Source: a virus
Reading direction: 5' to 3' (one strand)
IMG/VR virus record: IMGVR_UViG_3300009506_000072
Span: 1-42,605 of that record
Length of the DNA stretch: 42,605 nt
The stretch's first letter is position 1, and every line of letters begins with the position of its first letter. Of this stretch, positions 21,970-31,737 are shown in pieces. The notes beneath the pieces are model-generated. The model searched no databases. It was not told the DNA's origin and saw only the letters and a list, made by a program, of their open reading frames with translations. A program made the translations under genes and the position numbers.

Positions 21970-24900
21970 ATGCGGGTAGGAGATCCTCTTCGTTCTGACG
22001 CTCGTTGGCGTTTCTATGATGTTATGGAAATCGATCAAAAAGAGTTTAAGGAACGAGGTAAGTATAACGGTATTGCCAAACTTATTTGGCACGGCCTTTT
22101 CGGGGGTGGAGAGAAAACTCTGCCTATGGTGTACATTAATGCTTTTCCTGCTGAAAGCACACCGGATTCAGAAAAAGTAGCCTTGCTTTCTCCTAAAGGG
22201 CGTCAGGAACTTTTAGTTAATGTAGCTAAAGTAACAGCACAGGGGCACCTTCCTAGAGCTTACTACGCTTATTTGGTTGGCCCTTCTCCGAAGTTTTTTG
22301 AAGAGCTATCTGTTAAGGCTTATGACCTTTGGAAAGATTTTTCAGATAAGAAAATTACATCTAAAGAAGCAGAAACCAAAATCAAGGCTTTCGTTAACAA
22401 GGAAGCTGATAAAATTGTTTTGGGTAGAATTGTTATAAGGGCTAATAGCCGTACCTCCACTAACACATGGACCTCTTTTCAAGTTAGTGCAGACATGGGA
22501 ACAAGGGAGCTTATACGTTGGGGTGGTTTAGCTGTCTCTACAAGTAATATTTCAGCTCAAGATTTAGATCGACTTACTATGGGGATTAGCCCAAATAACC
22601 GAGAGTTAGATATTCGCTTAGCTGCAACCAAGGCTTATTACGCTGCGGCTTGGAAATTATTTTCAACTTTTGTTACTAGCCCGAATGTTCGTCAAGGCCC
22701 GATAGCTGAGCTTTACAGTGCTTTGAATACCCCTGAAGTAAGGAAGGGTTTTGACGTTGCCCATAAGCGTAAACCCAAAGAAGCTCCTGAAGGTTCTGAT
22801 GAAGAAAAGAAGATTCCACCCAAGAAATCGTACAACCGGAGTAAAGTAGTCCCTTCTCGTCCAGTTCAGGGTGGTGGGGATGCTGCTAACTTTGTAACTG
22901 CTGATCCTAATGAAAAGATCTGGCAGAATGCTCAGGGGGTTTATATAAAGCCTCATGGTATCAGGGAGGAATCTCTTGGGAGACAAGAACCTGTTACTAT
23001 GGTTGCTCCTCTTATTGAGACTGACGAATTCAAGATTATTTTTGGTATTGTGTACGACCACCCATTGTTCAATGCCAAGCTTAGAGACCAGATTTGGTGG
23101 TACTCAAACCGAAATCAGTTCATTGCAGCCGCTAAAATGTATGCCACTATGTTTGGGGATAAAGCTCATTTGGCATACCGGATTATTCCTAAAAAGGGGA
23201 GACTGGCTAACACCTATATTTCGGCTCACGTATTTGGCTCGATAACTAGCCCTGAAGCCCAAGAGACAAAAAGAGAGCTGCTTAAACTGGTGACCAGTTT
23301 TAGACGGGCAGGTAGTGAAGGACAACGAGAGTACCCTGTTATTGTACGTAAGCGTCTAGGAATAACCGAGCAGGATATTGGAAATACGGAAAAGGGAGAG
23401 AGGCCGGAATCGGTTTCTCCTGAAGCGTGGGTAGATTATCTGCGTTGGGTTCGTAAACAAACTAAAGGTGTTTTGGGGCTGAATATAATGGCTTCGATAC
23501 CTAAAGAGTTTGTGGACCAAGAGACAGGTAAGCTGAAACCCTTGAGATATTCTCGTCATGACAAGAAGGCTCGCCTTGGGTTGCAGAGAAGCCAGAGATT
23601 TGTTGGAGAGAAAGACGAACCTTGGGGTCTTTACCTGATTCAATATCTATTAGCTTACAAGGCTAATCGTTCTATGTCTGGGGCTACGTTTATGATCCCG
23701 CTTAACGTCTTGCGGGCAACTAAAGTAGAGCTTCCTCCGCGTAATAGTATAAAGAGAATTGATAAGGTCTATCTGATGAAACTACTACGGGAGAATTACA
23801 GCAACTATAGGTTTTTGTCAGATGACAAATGGCACTATGTGAAATCGAACATCTTCTTACACTTTCCATACTCAAGGTTGATTCGACCTATGGTGATAAC
23901 AAGTAAGGAAAAATTGGATGCCATCAACAGTAAGATAAACAATCCAGCCATTAAACGAACTCATCATGGTTATGAGATCGATGGGATTGAGTACTCGGCT
24001 TACGCGATGGTCGTTGCAATGCCCCCTTCAGTAGCGGATAAAGAGTTTGGGCTATTGAACCGGCAAGCTTATGCTCGTCAGATTATTGATGACCCTGAAG
24101 CGGTATACCGTTTACGACGTACTATTCGTGGGCAGCGTCAATCTATGCGGGACATGGGGCTAACAAATGTTTTCCTTAAACTACAGGCTGTAACGGATGA
24201 AGATCCTGATGTAATGACCGGTAAAAAATCAGAAACAAGTTTCTTCTCTAAGCAATCTCTTTCACAAACTAATCCTATAGATGTTCTAGGTAAAACCCAA
24301 TCAGATTTACCACCGGGATATTACGGAAAATATAATGAAATTGGAAAACGTTGGGAACCAATTATAAAAGAAGTGTTTGATAAGGTCGGTAATATCGTTA
24401 AACGAGATATTGTAGGTTTTCAGGTTGTTAATGATCCTGAAAAGAAACACGAATTGTACTTACGATATGCTGAAGAAGCGGCCAATCTTTACCCTGAAAT
24501 TCGTCTTTATCTTAAGCAATATGTGGCTGCTCTATCAAATGTTAAGGCTACTCCTGGTACACAACTAGGAGAGCTGGCGTCTGCGGCAGATACCTATGTG
24601 AAATATTTACAAAAAGAGGTTAGCCCTGGATCTGGGAAGTATTATAAAATTCCGACCTTGGTTAATCGTCTAGGGTTGACGGAATACCATGCTCCTTATG
24701 GATCGGTAAGAGGATCTACACAGCTTTTGACCACGAAAGCCCCTTCAGCGGATGTGGCTAAATTTATCATTCTCCACCGGCTACTTCGTCGTTCTGTTTT
24801 GAACAAAGCGGTAGGACGTTTAATGGCGGTAAGAAAATTCCGGTCAAAGTCTTTTTTGTTCCCAGACCTTCATGCACGTATTCTGGCACAGTGGGCATCG

Positions 24901-25047
24901 ACAGGGTTCATCGTAATACCTAGTCACGATCCTAAGAATGTGCGTAGAATGGAACAGCGAAGATTCTATACGGATAGGTCTCCGGAAATCCAGAGAGCTG
25001 CTCCGATGGGAGATCATCGTTTTGCTAAGATGTTACGGACAGACTAA
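21970..25047 (+). CDS. Very large protein of unknown function
   Basis: 1025 residues, the largest gene here, starting two bases after the previous stop. It is basic and rich in Tyr, Arg and Lys, with mixed alpha/beta sequence and no membrane segment, signal peptide or enzyme motif that I can see. Segments such as FQVSADMGTRELIRWGGLAV, IIFGIVYDHPLFN and DKEFGLLNRQAYARQ look globular. A Lys/Pro-rich linker near 260-290 divides it. Its gene and the next four continue a block with no relatives I can name, between the minor head gene and the protease. A virion-internal protein is inferred from context only. Confidence 0.65.
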   Translation: MRVGDPLRSDARWRFYDVMEIDQKEFKERGKYNGIAKLIWHGLFGGGEKTLPMVYINAFPAESTPDSEKVALLSPKGRQELLVNVAKVTAQGHLPRAYYAYLVGPSPKFFEELSVKAYDLWKDFSDKKITSKEAETKIKAFVNKEADKIVLGRIVIRANSRTSTNTWTSFQVSADMGTRELIRWGGLAVSTSNISAQDLDRLTMGISPNNRELDIRLAATKAYYAAAWKLFSTFVTSPNVRQGPIAELYSALNTPEVRKGFDVAHKRKPKEAPEGSDEEKKIPPKKSYNRSKVVPSRPVQGGGDAANFVTADPNEKIWQNAQGVYIKPHGIREESLGRQEPVTMVAPLIETDEFKIIFGIVYDHPLFNAKLRDQIWWYSNRNQFIAAAKMYATMFGDKAHLAYRIIPKKGRLANTYISAHVFGSITSPEAQETKRELLKLVTSFRRAGSEGQREYPVIVRKRLGITEQDIGNTEKGERPESVSPEAWVDYLRWVRKQTKGVLGLNIMASIPKEFVDQETGKLKPLRYSRHDKKARLGLQRSQRFVGEKDEPWGLYLIQYLLAYKANRSMSGATFMIPLNVLRATKVELPPRNSIKRIDKVYLMKLLRENYSNYRFLSDDKWHYVKSNIFLHFPYSRLIRPMVITSKEKLDAINSKINNPAIKRTHHGYEIDGIEYSAYAMVVAMPPSVADKEFGLLNRQAYARQIIDDPEAVYRLRRTIRGQRQSMRDMGLTNVFLKLQAVTDEDPDVMTGKKSETSFFSKQSLSQTNPIDVLGKTQSDLPPGYYGKYNEIGKRWEPIIKEVFDKVGNIVKRDIVGFQVVNDPEKKHELYLRYAEEAANLYPEIRLYLKQYVAALSNVKATPGTQLGELASAADTYVKYLQKEVSPGSGKYYKIPTLVNRLGLTEYHAPYGSVRGSTQLLTTKAPSADVAKFIILHRLLRRSVLNKAVGRLMAVRKFRSKSFLFPDLHARILAQWASTGFIVIPSHDPKNVRRMEQRRFYTDRSPEIQRAAPMGDHRFAKMLRTD

Positions 25048-26075
25048 TGGGGTTTCTAGTTGTTGAACGACATGTTTTCTATGCCGAAGGGAAAGAATTC
25101 GCTGACCCTCGTTCGGCAGGACAAACGCATTTGTTTTTGCGCCATAGACGTGTGCCTTGGGAAAATAGTAACTATAAAACCGTAATGTATCTTCCAGCTT
25201 CTCAACTTTCTGTACCTCCTAGTTCTGGAGGACGAGTTGCGGGTATAGATAGAATGAGAGAATACTTATTAGGCTCAGAGCAGTATAAACACCCTAAACT
25301 TATTGTAGCGGATATTCATTCTCCTCAAGAGATTATGACTAAGAGCCAATTGGGTAAGCTTTTAGTTCAAAGTTATGCACAACGCTATAGTGCTTTTGCT
25401 AGGCAACACACGATTCGTAAGCCTAACGATAAAGGAAATGAAGCGTGGTTTATCTTTGATCCTTCTCGTCCTGGACGGCAGGGATTAAAACGTGATACAT
25501 ATTTACGATTGGCTAAAGAAGTTCTTCCTAAAGAAGCTATTAGTCGAAAGATGTACACTAAGAACGAAGGTCGTCGTCGTAGATATAATACAGACAATAT
25601 CGTTGTTTTAGGTATGGGATACCGTTTAGCTTATTATCATGGTCCAACTTCCGATTTAGCAGATTTGGGTCATGATGAAAGATTACAACAGCGGTTAAAC
25701 AAATTCTTAAGCCAGCAAGCAGGGTCCTCTACTGAAACAGGTAAGGAACCATGGTTTGTTTTAGGCAAAATAAAAATTCCTGTGCCAAGTGTTAGAGTTC
25801 ATCCTACTCCCTTGGGAAGAGAACGACGCATTCTTACTTATCGGCACGGTAGAGGATTACAGATTCCATCTAAGGAAGAACAATCGGCTACTCGACCAAT
25901 GTTTTTGGTTCTTGCTAGAACAGAGCAGGAAGCCAAAGAGGAAGCTAGAAAACGTTTTAAAAAAATGCTGGGTGTAGATCGCAGGAAAGCTCTACTTCAG
26001 TATGAAAAGTGGCTGGACAGCGGAGAGTCCGTTGTTCCACGTAGAATATGGGATATGCATCGCACAAATCGTTAG
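25047..26075 (+). CDS. Unknown basic protein
   Basis: 342 residues. The ATG overlaps the previous TAA, with no clear ribosome site, so coupling is likely. The protein is very basic and Tyr/Arg-rich, with runs such as MYTKNEGRRRRYNTDN and ERRILTYRHGRGLQIPSKEE. A helical Lys/Arg-rich C-terminus reads EQEAKEEARKRFKKMLGV. Base composition is low in G+C for most of its length. The character resembles the 1025-residue neighbour. It may be a DNA-associated virion-internal protein; no family is recognised. Confidence 0.65.
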   Translation: MGFLVVERHVFYAEGKEFADPRSAGQTHLFLRHRRVPWENSNYKTVMYLPASQLSVPPSSGGRVAGIDRMREYLLGSEQYKHPKLIVADIHSPQEIMTKSQLGKLLVQSYAQRYSAFARQHTIRKPNDKGNEAWFIFDPSRPGRQGLKRDTYLRLAKEVLPKEAISRKMYTKNEGRRRRYNTDNIVVLGMGYRLAYYHGPTSDLADLGHDERLQQRLNKFLSQQAGSSTETGKEPWFVLGKIKIPVPSVRVHPTPLGRERRILTYRHGRGLQIPSKEEQSATRPMFLVLARTEQEAKEEARKRFKKMLGVDRRKALLQYEKWLDSGESVVPRRIWDMHRTNR

Positions 26076-26150
26076 GAGGATTCCTTTTAAAAAGTTTTGT
26101 TCCTATGGGTTTATTGTGTGTGGATGCACGAATTCGATAGGAGGATTGAC

Positions 26151-26519
26151 ATGAATCGCCCAATAGACACACTTTACTACCAGTGGGTTGCTACTGATGA
26201 AGATAAGCAAATCCCGACTGTATTTGAAGAAATCACTGAGATGGAAGATGCCCAGAAGTTCGATGAGCTTCTAGGTGTATATGCTGATACCGTAGCTACT
26301 TTGATCGAGAATGAGGTAGCTCATCGTGCGTTGATCGAGCAATATATTGCCAAGGCTGTTAATGATGAAGAGTTGGAAGAAGCAGATCAGGACGAAATCG
26401 CCCAGGCTATAAACGGTCTTGAAGACGTTCAGGAGAGTGAGCAGGAGGTAACTGCTTGCAAGAATGCTTTGGATATTCTGCACACTAGTCTGGTGAAAAC
26501 ATTTGCTCGGAACGAGTAG
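26151..26519 (+). CDS. Small acidic helical protein
   Basis: 122 residues from ATG 26151, which has TAGGAGG seven bases before it; the longer reading frame upstream lacks such a site. Acidic and helical throughout (FEEITEMEDAQKFDELLG, NDEELEEADQDEIAQAINGL), with no membrane segment. The 75-base gap before it holds a second TTAGGAGGATT copy (about 26074-26083) and an A/T-rich stretch, but no gene. Unknown function; possibly a small scaffold or adaptor of the structural block. Confidence 0.65.
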   Translation: MNRPIDTLYYQWVATDEDKQIPTVFEEITEMEDAQKFDELLGVYADTVATLIENEVAHRALIEQYIAKAVNDEELEEADQDEIAQAINGLEDVQESEQEVTACKNALDILHTSLVKTFARNE

Positions 26520-26523
26520 TCCA

Positions 26524-26997
26524 ATGAACAAGAAACCGTTACTTAGGGCCACCCAGATTACCAACGACGAAGCCGTAAAAGAGGCTTTGAATAAACTACT
26601 TTATGGTGATGACGAGGAACCCCGAGATACAAGAGCCTACGGTTGGAATAACCTCCATTATGACGAGGGGAGAGATAGCATGAAAATGTGGTATGAAGAG
26701 CTAGAGGACATCGATAAGATCATTTCTGAAGCTGAAGAAGTAAACCCTACCAACTTGCCCACGGGTAGTTTGGTCGAAAAGCTGGATGCAGCAGCCGAGA
26801 AGTTGAGTTCCTGGTATGCAGCAGCCGTTCCCGTTTATCAAAAACGTCTTCTTCATATTCGTTATGATGAGCTGGCTGAGTTGGCAGGAGATCTTCGTTC
26901 TGGAAAGATCAATGCCGCAGAAGCCCAGGCTCGCTTTGACGATGTTATGGCGGATGTAAGTGAGATCGTAGAATTCTCTAAGTTCATGGGGGACTAG
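26524..26997 (+). CDS. Acidic helical protein
   Basis: 157 residues from ATG 26524, four bases after the preceding stop. Helical and acidic (MWYEELEDIDKIISEAEEVN, LVEKLDAAAEKLSSWYAA, SGKINAAEAQARFDDVMA). No membrane segment or motif. An upstream in-frame TTG at 26503 would overlap the previous gene and has no ribosome site. The pair with the preceding acidic helical gene may act together, for instance as a connector to the basic proteins nearby. Unknown function. Confidence 0.65.
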   Translation: MNKKPLLRATQITNDEAVKEALNKLLYGDDEEPRDTRAYGWNNLHYDEGRDSMKMWYEELEDIDKIISEAEEVNPTNLPTGSLVEKLDAAAEKLSSWYAAAVPVYQKRLLHIRYDELAELAGDLRSGKINAAEAQARFDDVMADVSEIVEFSKFMGD

Positions 26998-27000
26998 ATC

Positions 27001-27372
27001 ATGCCGACCCTCTCATTTGATGGGTCGGTCTACTTCTCTAGTTCAGTTGATCGTAGGGAGCTAGTACGACTTGCCCCAGCGTATGATGTCGATGTACTTA
27101 TGAACCGTGCGCGGACAAGTATTGCAGACACAGACGTTCACGAGATAAACTTCACCGACTTGCCTACCAACAAGGTAAGTAATTTCCTCTTCTATCTTTC
27201 AGAGGGGGATGTTACTGTGGAAATAACGGATGATAACTCTTCTGTGAATACTTATGATGTTACTCCTTCGGGGATGATTATTATAATGAATGGGCTTATC
27301 ACGGGTCTTACTATTACGGCTAACGCTGATTCCGTATACGATATGATTGCTGGAGGAAAGGCTGCCGCATAA
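27001..27372 (+). CDS. Small beta-rich protein
   Basis: 123 residues with a run of strands and turns: LSFDGSVYFSSSVDRRELV, VTVEITDDNSSVNTYDVT, GMIIIMNGLITGLTITANAD. It ends IAGGKAAA. The pattern looks like a small structural or decoration-type beta domain, but I recognise no family. The start at 27001 has no strong ribosome site and lies three bases after the previous stop. The stop overlaps the next ATG (TAATG). Confidence 0.6.
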   Translation: MPTLSFDGSVYFSSSVDRRELVRLAPAYDVDVLMNRARTSIADTDVHEINFTDLPTNKVSNFLFYLSEGDVTVEITDDNSSVNTYDVTPSGMIIIMNGLITGLTITANADSVYDMIAGGKAAA

Positions 27373-29528
27373 TGGCTGACCCAAAGAAATCTTCTGTCCC
27401 CGAACTAGGAATGTTTTATGGGGATCAAGGGGGGCCAGGAGTAAGCCTCCCTTCTACTGATGCCCATAAACTATGCCCTTTCCTGGATAAAAGAGAGCAG
27501 ACTTTTTGCACTCTGGATGGTGCTCTGTGCCCTTTTGTGGGCTTTAACTATCGTAGGTGTAAGAAGTATACCAACAATATGGCTAAGGGTGCGCTTGTTC
27601 CTATGGGAGCAACACCAGCCGCAGATAAGCCCCCACGTCTAGAGTCGCTCGTAGAAGCGGCTAAAAAGGGGGGTCCAGCGACCGAGGAAGACCTCGACAA
27701 AGAGTTAAAAAAACTCGAAGGTAAGGACATCAAGTCTGCCTTGTTTGCAACTTTTGCCACCCAACTGGGGTTGATGAAGGATGAGGGTGCGTCCCCAGAG
27801 GAGATAAGGGCTGCGGAAGATGAAATACACCAACAGATGTTGGACATTGGTATAATTACTCCTCCTGTTATCAAAGGCAAAAAGAAATTACCCGGTGAAA
27901 CTGTTAAAGATCACCAAGCTCGATTAGCTACTGAGAAGAAAAAAATTGATGCTCAAAAACGTAAAATAGAGCAGATGGAAAAACTGGTCTATGCTTACAA
28001 CAATCGAGTTTTAGGGGCCAAAGACGATAGTGGTCGTAAGGCCAATGTTCAAGCAGCGGCAAAAGACTTGTTTGCGTTTGCCAATATGAGCGTTCAACAG
28101 GGGGTGCCAGATATTTCTTGGTACCATACCAGACAACATAATCTCCGTTATCATGACGCAGGAAACACTGAAGATTTGTTTTTCCACAAGTATGGAGAAG
28201 AGTTAAAGGGTACTCCGACTTCACAGAGTACAGAAGAACCGGATACTCGTCCGCATACTCCACGTAAGGGGCCTAAGAAAGGGTACGCTTCTAAGGCTTT
28301 TAAAGGTCCAAAGCCCTTAAAATCTCGTGCAGGAGAGTCTCAGGCTAAAGCTAAGAACTCTAGAGATGCAAAAGAAAAAGCTGAGAGATCTCAATTCCAA
28401 GTTAAAAGCTATAGAACACGTAAACCCAAGACTCCGAAAGAAAAAACTCAGCAGACGGAAAAGAGCACACCCACTTTCACAGTTAAACGACATGAGAGTG
28501 GTTTACCTCAAACAAGCACTAAAGTTCGTACTGCGGAGCAGTTTAAAGCTTGGGCAGATGAATTATCTCAGCACTATTCTAAGGCCACTTTGGAAGCCGT
28601 TTTTCGCGGTGAACATGATAGTGTAGGCGAGAATATCAACAAGTTCAAGAAGACTGCTGATGATCTGTACCAGAAAAACGATGTTGAAGCTATTGCCAAG
28701 ATGAAGACTTGGCTGGATAACAAGCTTAAAGATTTTGATGATATCGAGCATAAAAAACAAATTTTTGACCGGGATTTCGAGGAGAATAAGCGAAGAGCAA
28801 GAATACTTGATCCTCATGTAGACGAAAAACTCAAGGCTTGGAGAACCGACCCAGAGCGATTGACTAAGCTTGCTGAGATGCAGAACAAGATGACTAGAAA
28901 ACTCTATCGTCTTGAGCACCAGAAAACTAAGATTGGTAATTCCGAGGTTATCCAGACTATTCGTAAAGCGACTATGCCTAAGATGACTCGTTCGGATTTC
29001 GAGGTTATTCGTATGTCCGAACAACTCGGATTAGCTGCAATTCAAAAGCAGCACCAGTATGGACGTAAATACGGTATATTTAACACTTGGGTCCTATTTG
29101 CCCGAGATGTACTAATGCCCATGATCGTATCCCTTATGGGAGCGGGGCACGCTCAATATGTTCCAATTCTTAAGAGTCTTTGGCCTCAGGCTTTCTTGGA
29201 TTCCTTTTTCTTTGCCCATGTTGATAAACCTTTGCCCAAGTATAAGACTTATGGGGGTAAAGATGACGGGCTGGTTATGTCTCGTGATGATAAGAGCATG
29301 ATCAGTCAGCGTATGGTTTCTGGTAGGGGTAAAAGACTTATGCGGGGGTTTGATAAAGACTATGTTATGCCCCCTGACAGAGCAGTTCTTCACACTCAAT
29401 GGCGTCCAACCACTAAAAAGCCTTGGAGTAAGATACGGAATAAGGAACTGGCAAAGAGATATCAGGCAGTTAAGAATACGGCGATGGGTCATGCGGAAAC
29501 TTGGCGTCGTGGGTTTCTACGGAGATAA
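27372..29528 (+). CDS. Large basic protein with N-terminal Cys cluster
   Basis: 718 residues. Near the N-terminus four cysteines (35, 46, 53, 63) are spaced CPFLDK..TFC..ALCPFVGF..RRC and could bind a metal ion. A Lys/Arg-rich, Pro-containing disordered middle follows (about 280-380), then a long charged helical region (about 420-560). A hydrophobic stretch near residues 575-600 (VLFARDVLMPMIVSLMGAGH) might insert in a membrane, and the C-terminus is basic. This order of metal-binding head, charged middle and membrane-active segment would suit an ejected protein, but that is inference. No family is recognised. Confidence 0.65.
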   Translation: MADPKKSSVPELGMFYGDQGGPGVSLPSTDAHKLCPFLDKREQTFCTLDGALCPFVGFNYRRCKKYTNNMAKGALVPMGATPAADKPPRLESLVEAAKKGGPATEEDLDKELKKLEGKDIKSALFATFATQLGLMKDEGASPEEIRAAEDEIHQQMLDIGIITPPVIKGKKKLPGETVKDHQARLATEKKKIDAQKRKIEQMEKLVYAYNNRVLGAKDDSGRKANVQAAAKDLFAFANMSVQQGVPDISWYHTRQHNLRYHDAGNTEDLFFHKYGEELKGTPTSQSTEEPDTRPHTPRKGPKKGYASKAFKGPKPLKSRAGESQAKAKNSRDAKEKAERSQFQVKSYRTRKPKTPKEKTQQTEKSTPTFTVKRHESGLPQTSTKVRTAEQFKAWADELSQHYSKATLEAVFRGEHDSVGENINKFKKTADDLYQKNDVEAIAKMKTWLDNKLKDFDDIEHKKQIFDRDFEENKRRARILDPHVDEKLKAWRTDPERLTKLAEMQNKMTRKLYRLEHQKTKIGNSEVIQTIRKATMPKMTRSDFEVIRMSEQLGLAAIQKQHQYGRKYGIFNTWVLFARDVLMPMIVSLMGAGHAQYVPILKSLWPQAFLDSFFFAHVDKPLPKYKTYGGKDDGLVMSRDDKSMISQRMVSGRGKRLMRGFDKDYVMPPDRAVLHTQWRPTTKKPWSKIRNKELAKRYQAVKNTAMGHAETWRRGFLRR

Positions 29529-29530
29529 TA

Positions 29531-31015
29531 ATGGCACGTACTATACCACGAAAAACCGCTACTAAGCTTCAGTCCATGGGTAGCGCCCGTCCTGTTCGAT
29601 TCGAAGGTGGATCGGATATGGAGCTTCATGGGTATTGGTTACCTGAGGATAAACAAGCTCTGGTAGAAGTGCCTATTTTTCAGCACGCTTTTTATCCTAC
29701 TCATGCCCATACTGACCTTGATGTGCGTCAGAACGTCACCTATCGTTCGGTAACGATCCCTTCCTTATCCACCCTTAGGGCGCATGGTATCGAAGCTGAG
29801 AGGGCTGTTTTTGTGGCTGAAGTGGTAGTTCATCCTCGGTATATCAAACACAACAACTATTTCCGTGGTGATTTTCCAGCTACCATAAAAACGTTAGCAC
29901 GTAGAGAAAATATTGTATTTCTCTTCCCGGCTAGCGATATGCCTTCAGCTCGGTTGAAGCGTAAACAGGTTTTGAATTTTTGGCGTTTATCTTTTTCTCC
30001 TCTTTTGTTGAAGGGTAGACAATATACCTCTGGGCGGATGGGCTTCTTTATGGTTGCACCACCCGGCTCGGCTACCAAGTTTAAGAAGTCTCTTAACCTA
30101 GAAGATATTTCTAAAAGCGTGAAGAATATTTTGGAATGGCATCCTGCGGTCAATACTACTCGTAGACCAAGAAAGCGGGGGCCTCGTCCAAAATATACTG
30201 CTGAAGAGCGTAGAATGGCGAATGAATTAGTGAAGGAGACTTCGGATAAACTATCCGATCAACTTCTTCCTCTAGTGACTTCTAAGCTTGATATTGATCC
30301 CCATTCAACCACAGCACAAAAACTGGATGCTTACTTCAGTAATCCTACTACAAGTAGAGAGTTGATAAAAGCTACAGAGGGTAAACCTAACCGGGTGTTT
30401 GCAGTTAAAAACTGGGTTCGGAACTCTTTGATCCCCCACATTAAAGAGATTGCTAAAGAAGAGATAGCCGTACAAGGTGAGAATATACTGCGGTTTGGGA
30501 TTATAACCATGCTTACAATTGCTGTAGATATTATATTGGGTGAAGCTCAAGCAAGTAGATTTGGTAAAAAGATAAATGCTCTTCAAAAATTAGAGTATAA
30601 ACCCTCTTCCATGGCTTCTTCTACTCAGGTAGGAGCAGGATCTATGGTTTACAAGTTCTCGCCTAACAGTAGAGATCTGTCTACTATGCAGAATAAGATC
30701 GCAGAATTTGTTGTGGGCAAAATTATGGAAGCAGTTAATGACTGGCGTCCTGCTAATGTTATTCAAAAGTCCTTGTTTGATATTACCTTAAATCCAAACA
30801 ACAAGACCAAGCCCATAACCGTGAAATTGGATCGAAATGCCTTAAAGACCCATAGAGAACACAATAGCGAAGGTCTGGGTCCTTTTGCAGATGGGAACAA
30901 GGACGGGTATTTGGTAGGTACTATTCTCCCACATGTAGAACGCGAAGCAAATACGTGGTATTTACAGGGTATGGAAACCGAGTCTTCTTATGCTAGTTCT
31001 CTTTTTGGATACTAA
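29531..31015 (+). CDS. Unknown protein with a central hydrophobic segment
   Basis: 494 residues from ATG 29531, six bases after GGAGAT; an in-frame upstream start near 29501 has no site and overlaps the previous gene. The first part is mixed and basic (RLKRKQVLNFWRLSFSPLLL), with an Arg/Lys/Pro linker at about 215-230. A hydrophobic helix lies near 320-340 (LRFGIITMLTIAVDIILG), then a helical region and the end SSYASSLFGY. Like its neighbours it is a large, basic protein with one membrane-like segment. A virion-internal or ejection role is inferred from this pattern. Confidence 0.65.
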   Translation: MARTIPRKTATKLQSMGSARPVRFEGGSDMELHGYWLPEDKQALVEVPIFQHAFYPTHAHTDLDVRQNVTYRSVTIPSLSTLRAHGIEAERAVFVAEVVVHPRYIKHNNYFRGDFPATIKTLARRENIVFLFPASDMPSARLKRKQVLNFWRLSFSPLLLKGRQYTSGRMGFFMVAPPGSATKFKKSLNLEDISKSVKNILEWHPAVNTTRRPRKRGPRPKYTAEERRMANELVKETSDKLSDQLLPLVTSKLDIDPHSTTAQKLDAYFSNPTTSRELIKATEGKPNRVFAVKNWVRNSLIPHIKEIAKEEIAVQGENILRFGIITMLTIAVDIILGEAQASRFGKKINALQKLEYKPSSMASSTQVGAGSMVYKFSPNSRDLSTMQNKIAEFVVGKIMEAVNDWRPANVIQKSLFDITLNPNNKTKPITVKLDRNALKTHREHNSEGLGPFADGNKDGYLVGTILPHVEREANTWYLQGMETESSYASSLFGY

Positions 31016-31017
31016 TC

Positions 31018-31737
31018 ATGAACCCAGAGCAAGAAGCAGCACAGCGAAAAGTGGCCGAAGGAGTAGATATTCTCGTTCGTTCTTTGATGCGTCTGCGTAA
31101 TCTGGAAGAGGATGAGGCGTTAGAAACAGTTAGAAATCTCCCAGATCTAGTTAATAAGATCCAGGATAACAAGCTATGTGAGCTATTTGAAGCAGCAGCG
31201 AAACATCCTCAGGTTATCAAGTTTGACCAACCTAACCCGGATGAATACTACCCCGGTCACCCAAAGTTCATGCCAGATTTGACCACTAAAACTACGTTCA
31301 ATGAGCATGTAGCCCAGGCACTAGAACCATATGTTACCGCTATCTTGAACAAGGTAGCTAAGGATCGGGGCTTACAACCTCCTGAGACTAGAGTCGTAAA
31401 GGCAGTTATAGCTCAGACAGATTGGGCAAGGGCAGCATATGAGGCCAAAAAGATGCCCCCCAAACCCCCACCAAGTCAATTACGTAAGTTTTTTAAAAAG
31501 TACCTTGGACCAATTGAAAGTAAAATTACAGGAAAAACGGCTACCCTTTTTGGGTTAGCCATGTCTGCGCTTATGATACAAATGATATGGCAAGCTTTTG
31601 GTCATGCCGTTGAATCAGCCGGGGGTGGGGTGAAGCTTTTCAAACCTTATTCTCATTGGTCACAACACCGGACACAGAATAAGCTTCAGAGTAAACTAGG
31701 TATCCCTAGACGATATCGCGTTTTTAAAACATACTAA
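31018..31737 (+). CDS. Helical protein with C-terminal hydrophobic segment
   Basis: 239 residues. The acidic helical N-terminal part (NLEEDEALETVRNLPDLV) is followed by a Pro/Lys-rich linker near residues 142-152 and a hydrophobic segment near 172-200 (TATLFGLAMSALMIQMIWQA). The basic C-terminus ends PRRYRVFKTY. A bulged inverted repeat (GGCTACCC/GGGTTAGCC, 31540-31561) lies over the hydrophobic segment and is probably incidental. It ends in TAATGA overlapping the next gene. Unknown function; a membrane-interacting virion protein is possible. Confidence 0.65.
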   Translation: MNPEQEAAQRKVAEGVDILVRSLMRLRNLEEDEALETVRNLPDLVNKIQDNKLCELFEAAAKHPQVIKFDQPNPDEYYPGHPKFMPDLTTKTTFNEHVAQALEPYVTAILNKVAKDRGLQPPETRVVKAVIAQTDWARAAYEAKKMPPKPPPSQLRKFFKKYLGPIESKITGKTATLFGLAMSALMIQMIWQAFGHAVESAGGGVKLFKPYSHWSQHRTQNKLQSKLGIPRRYRVFKTY

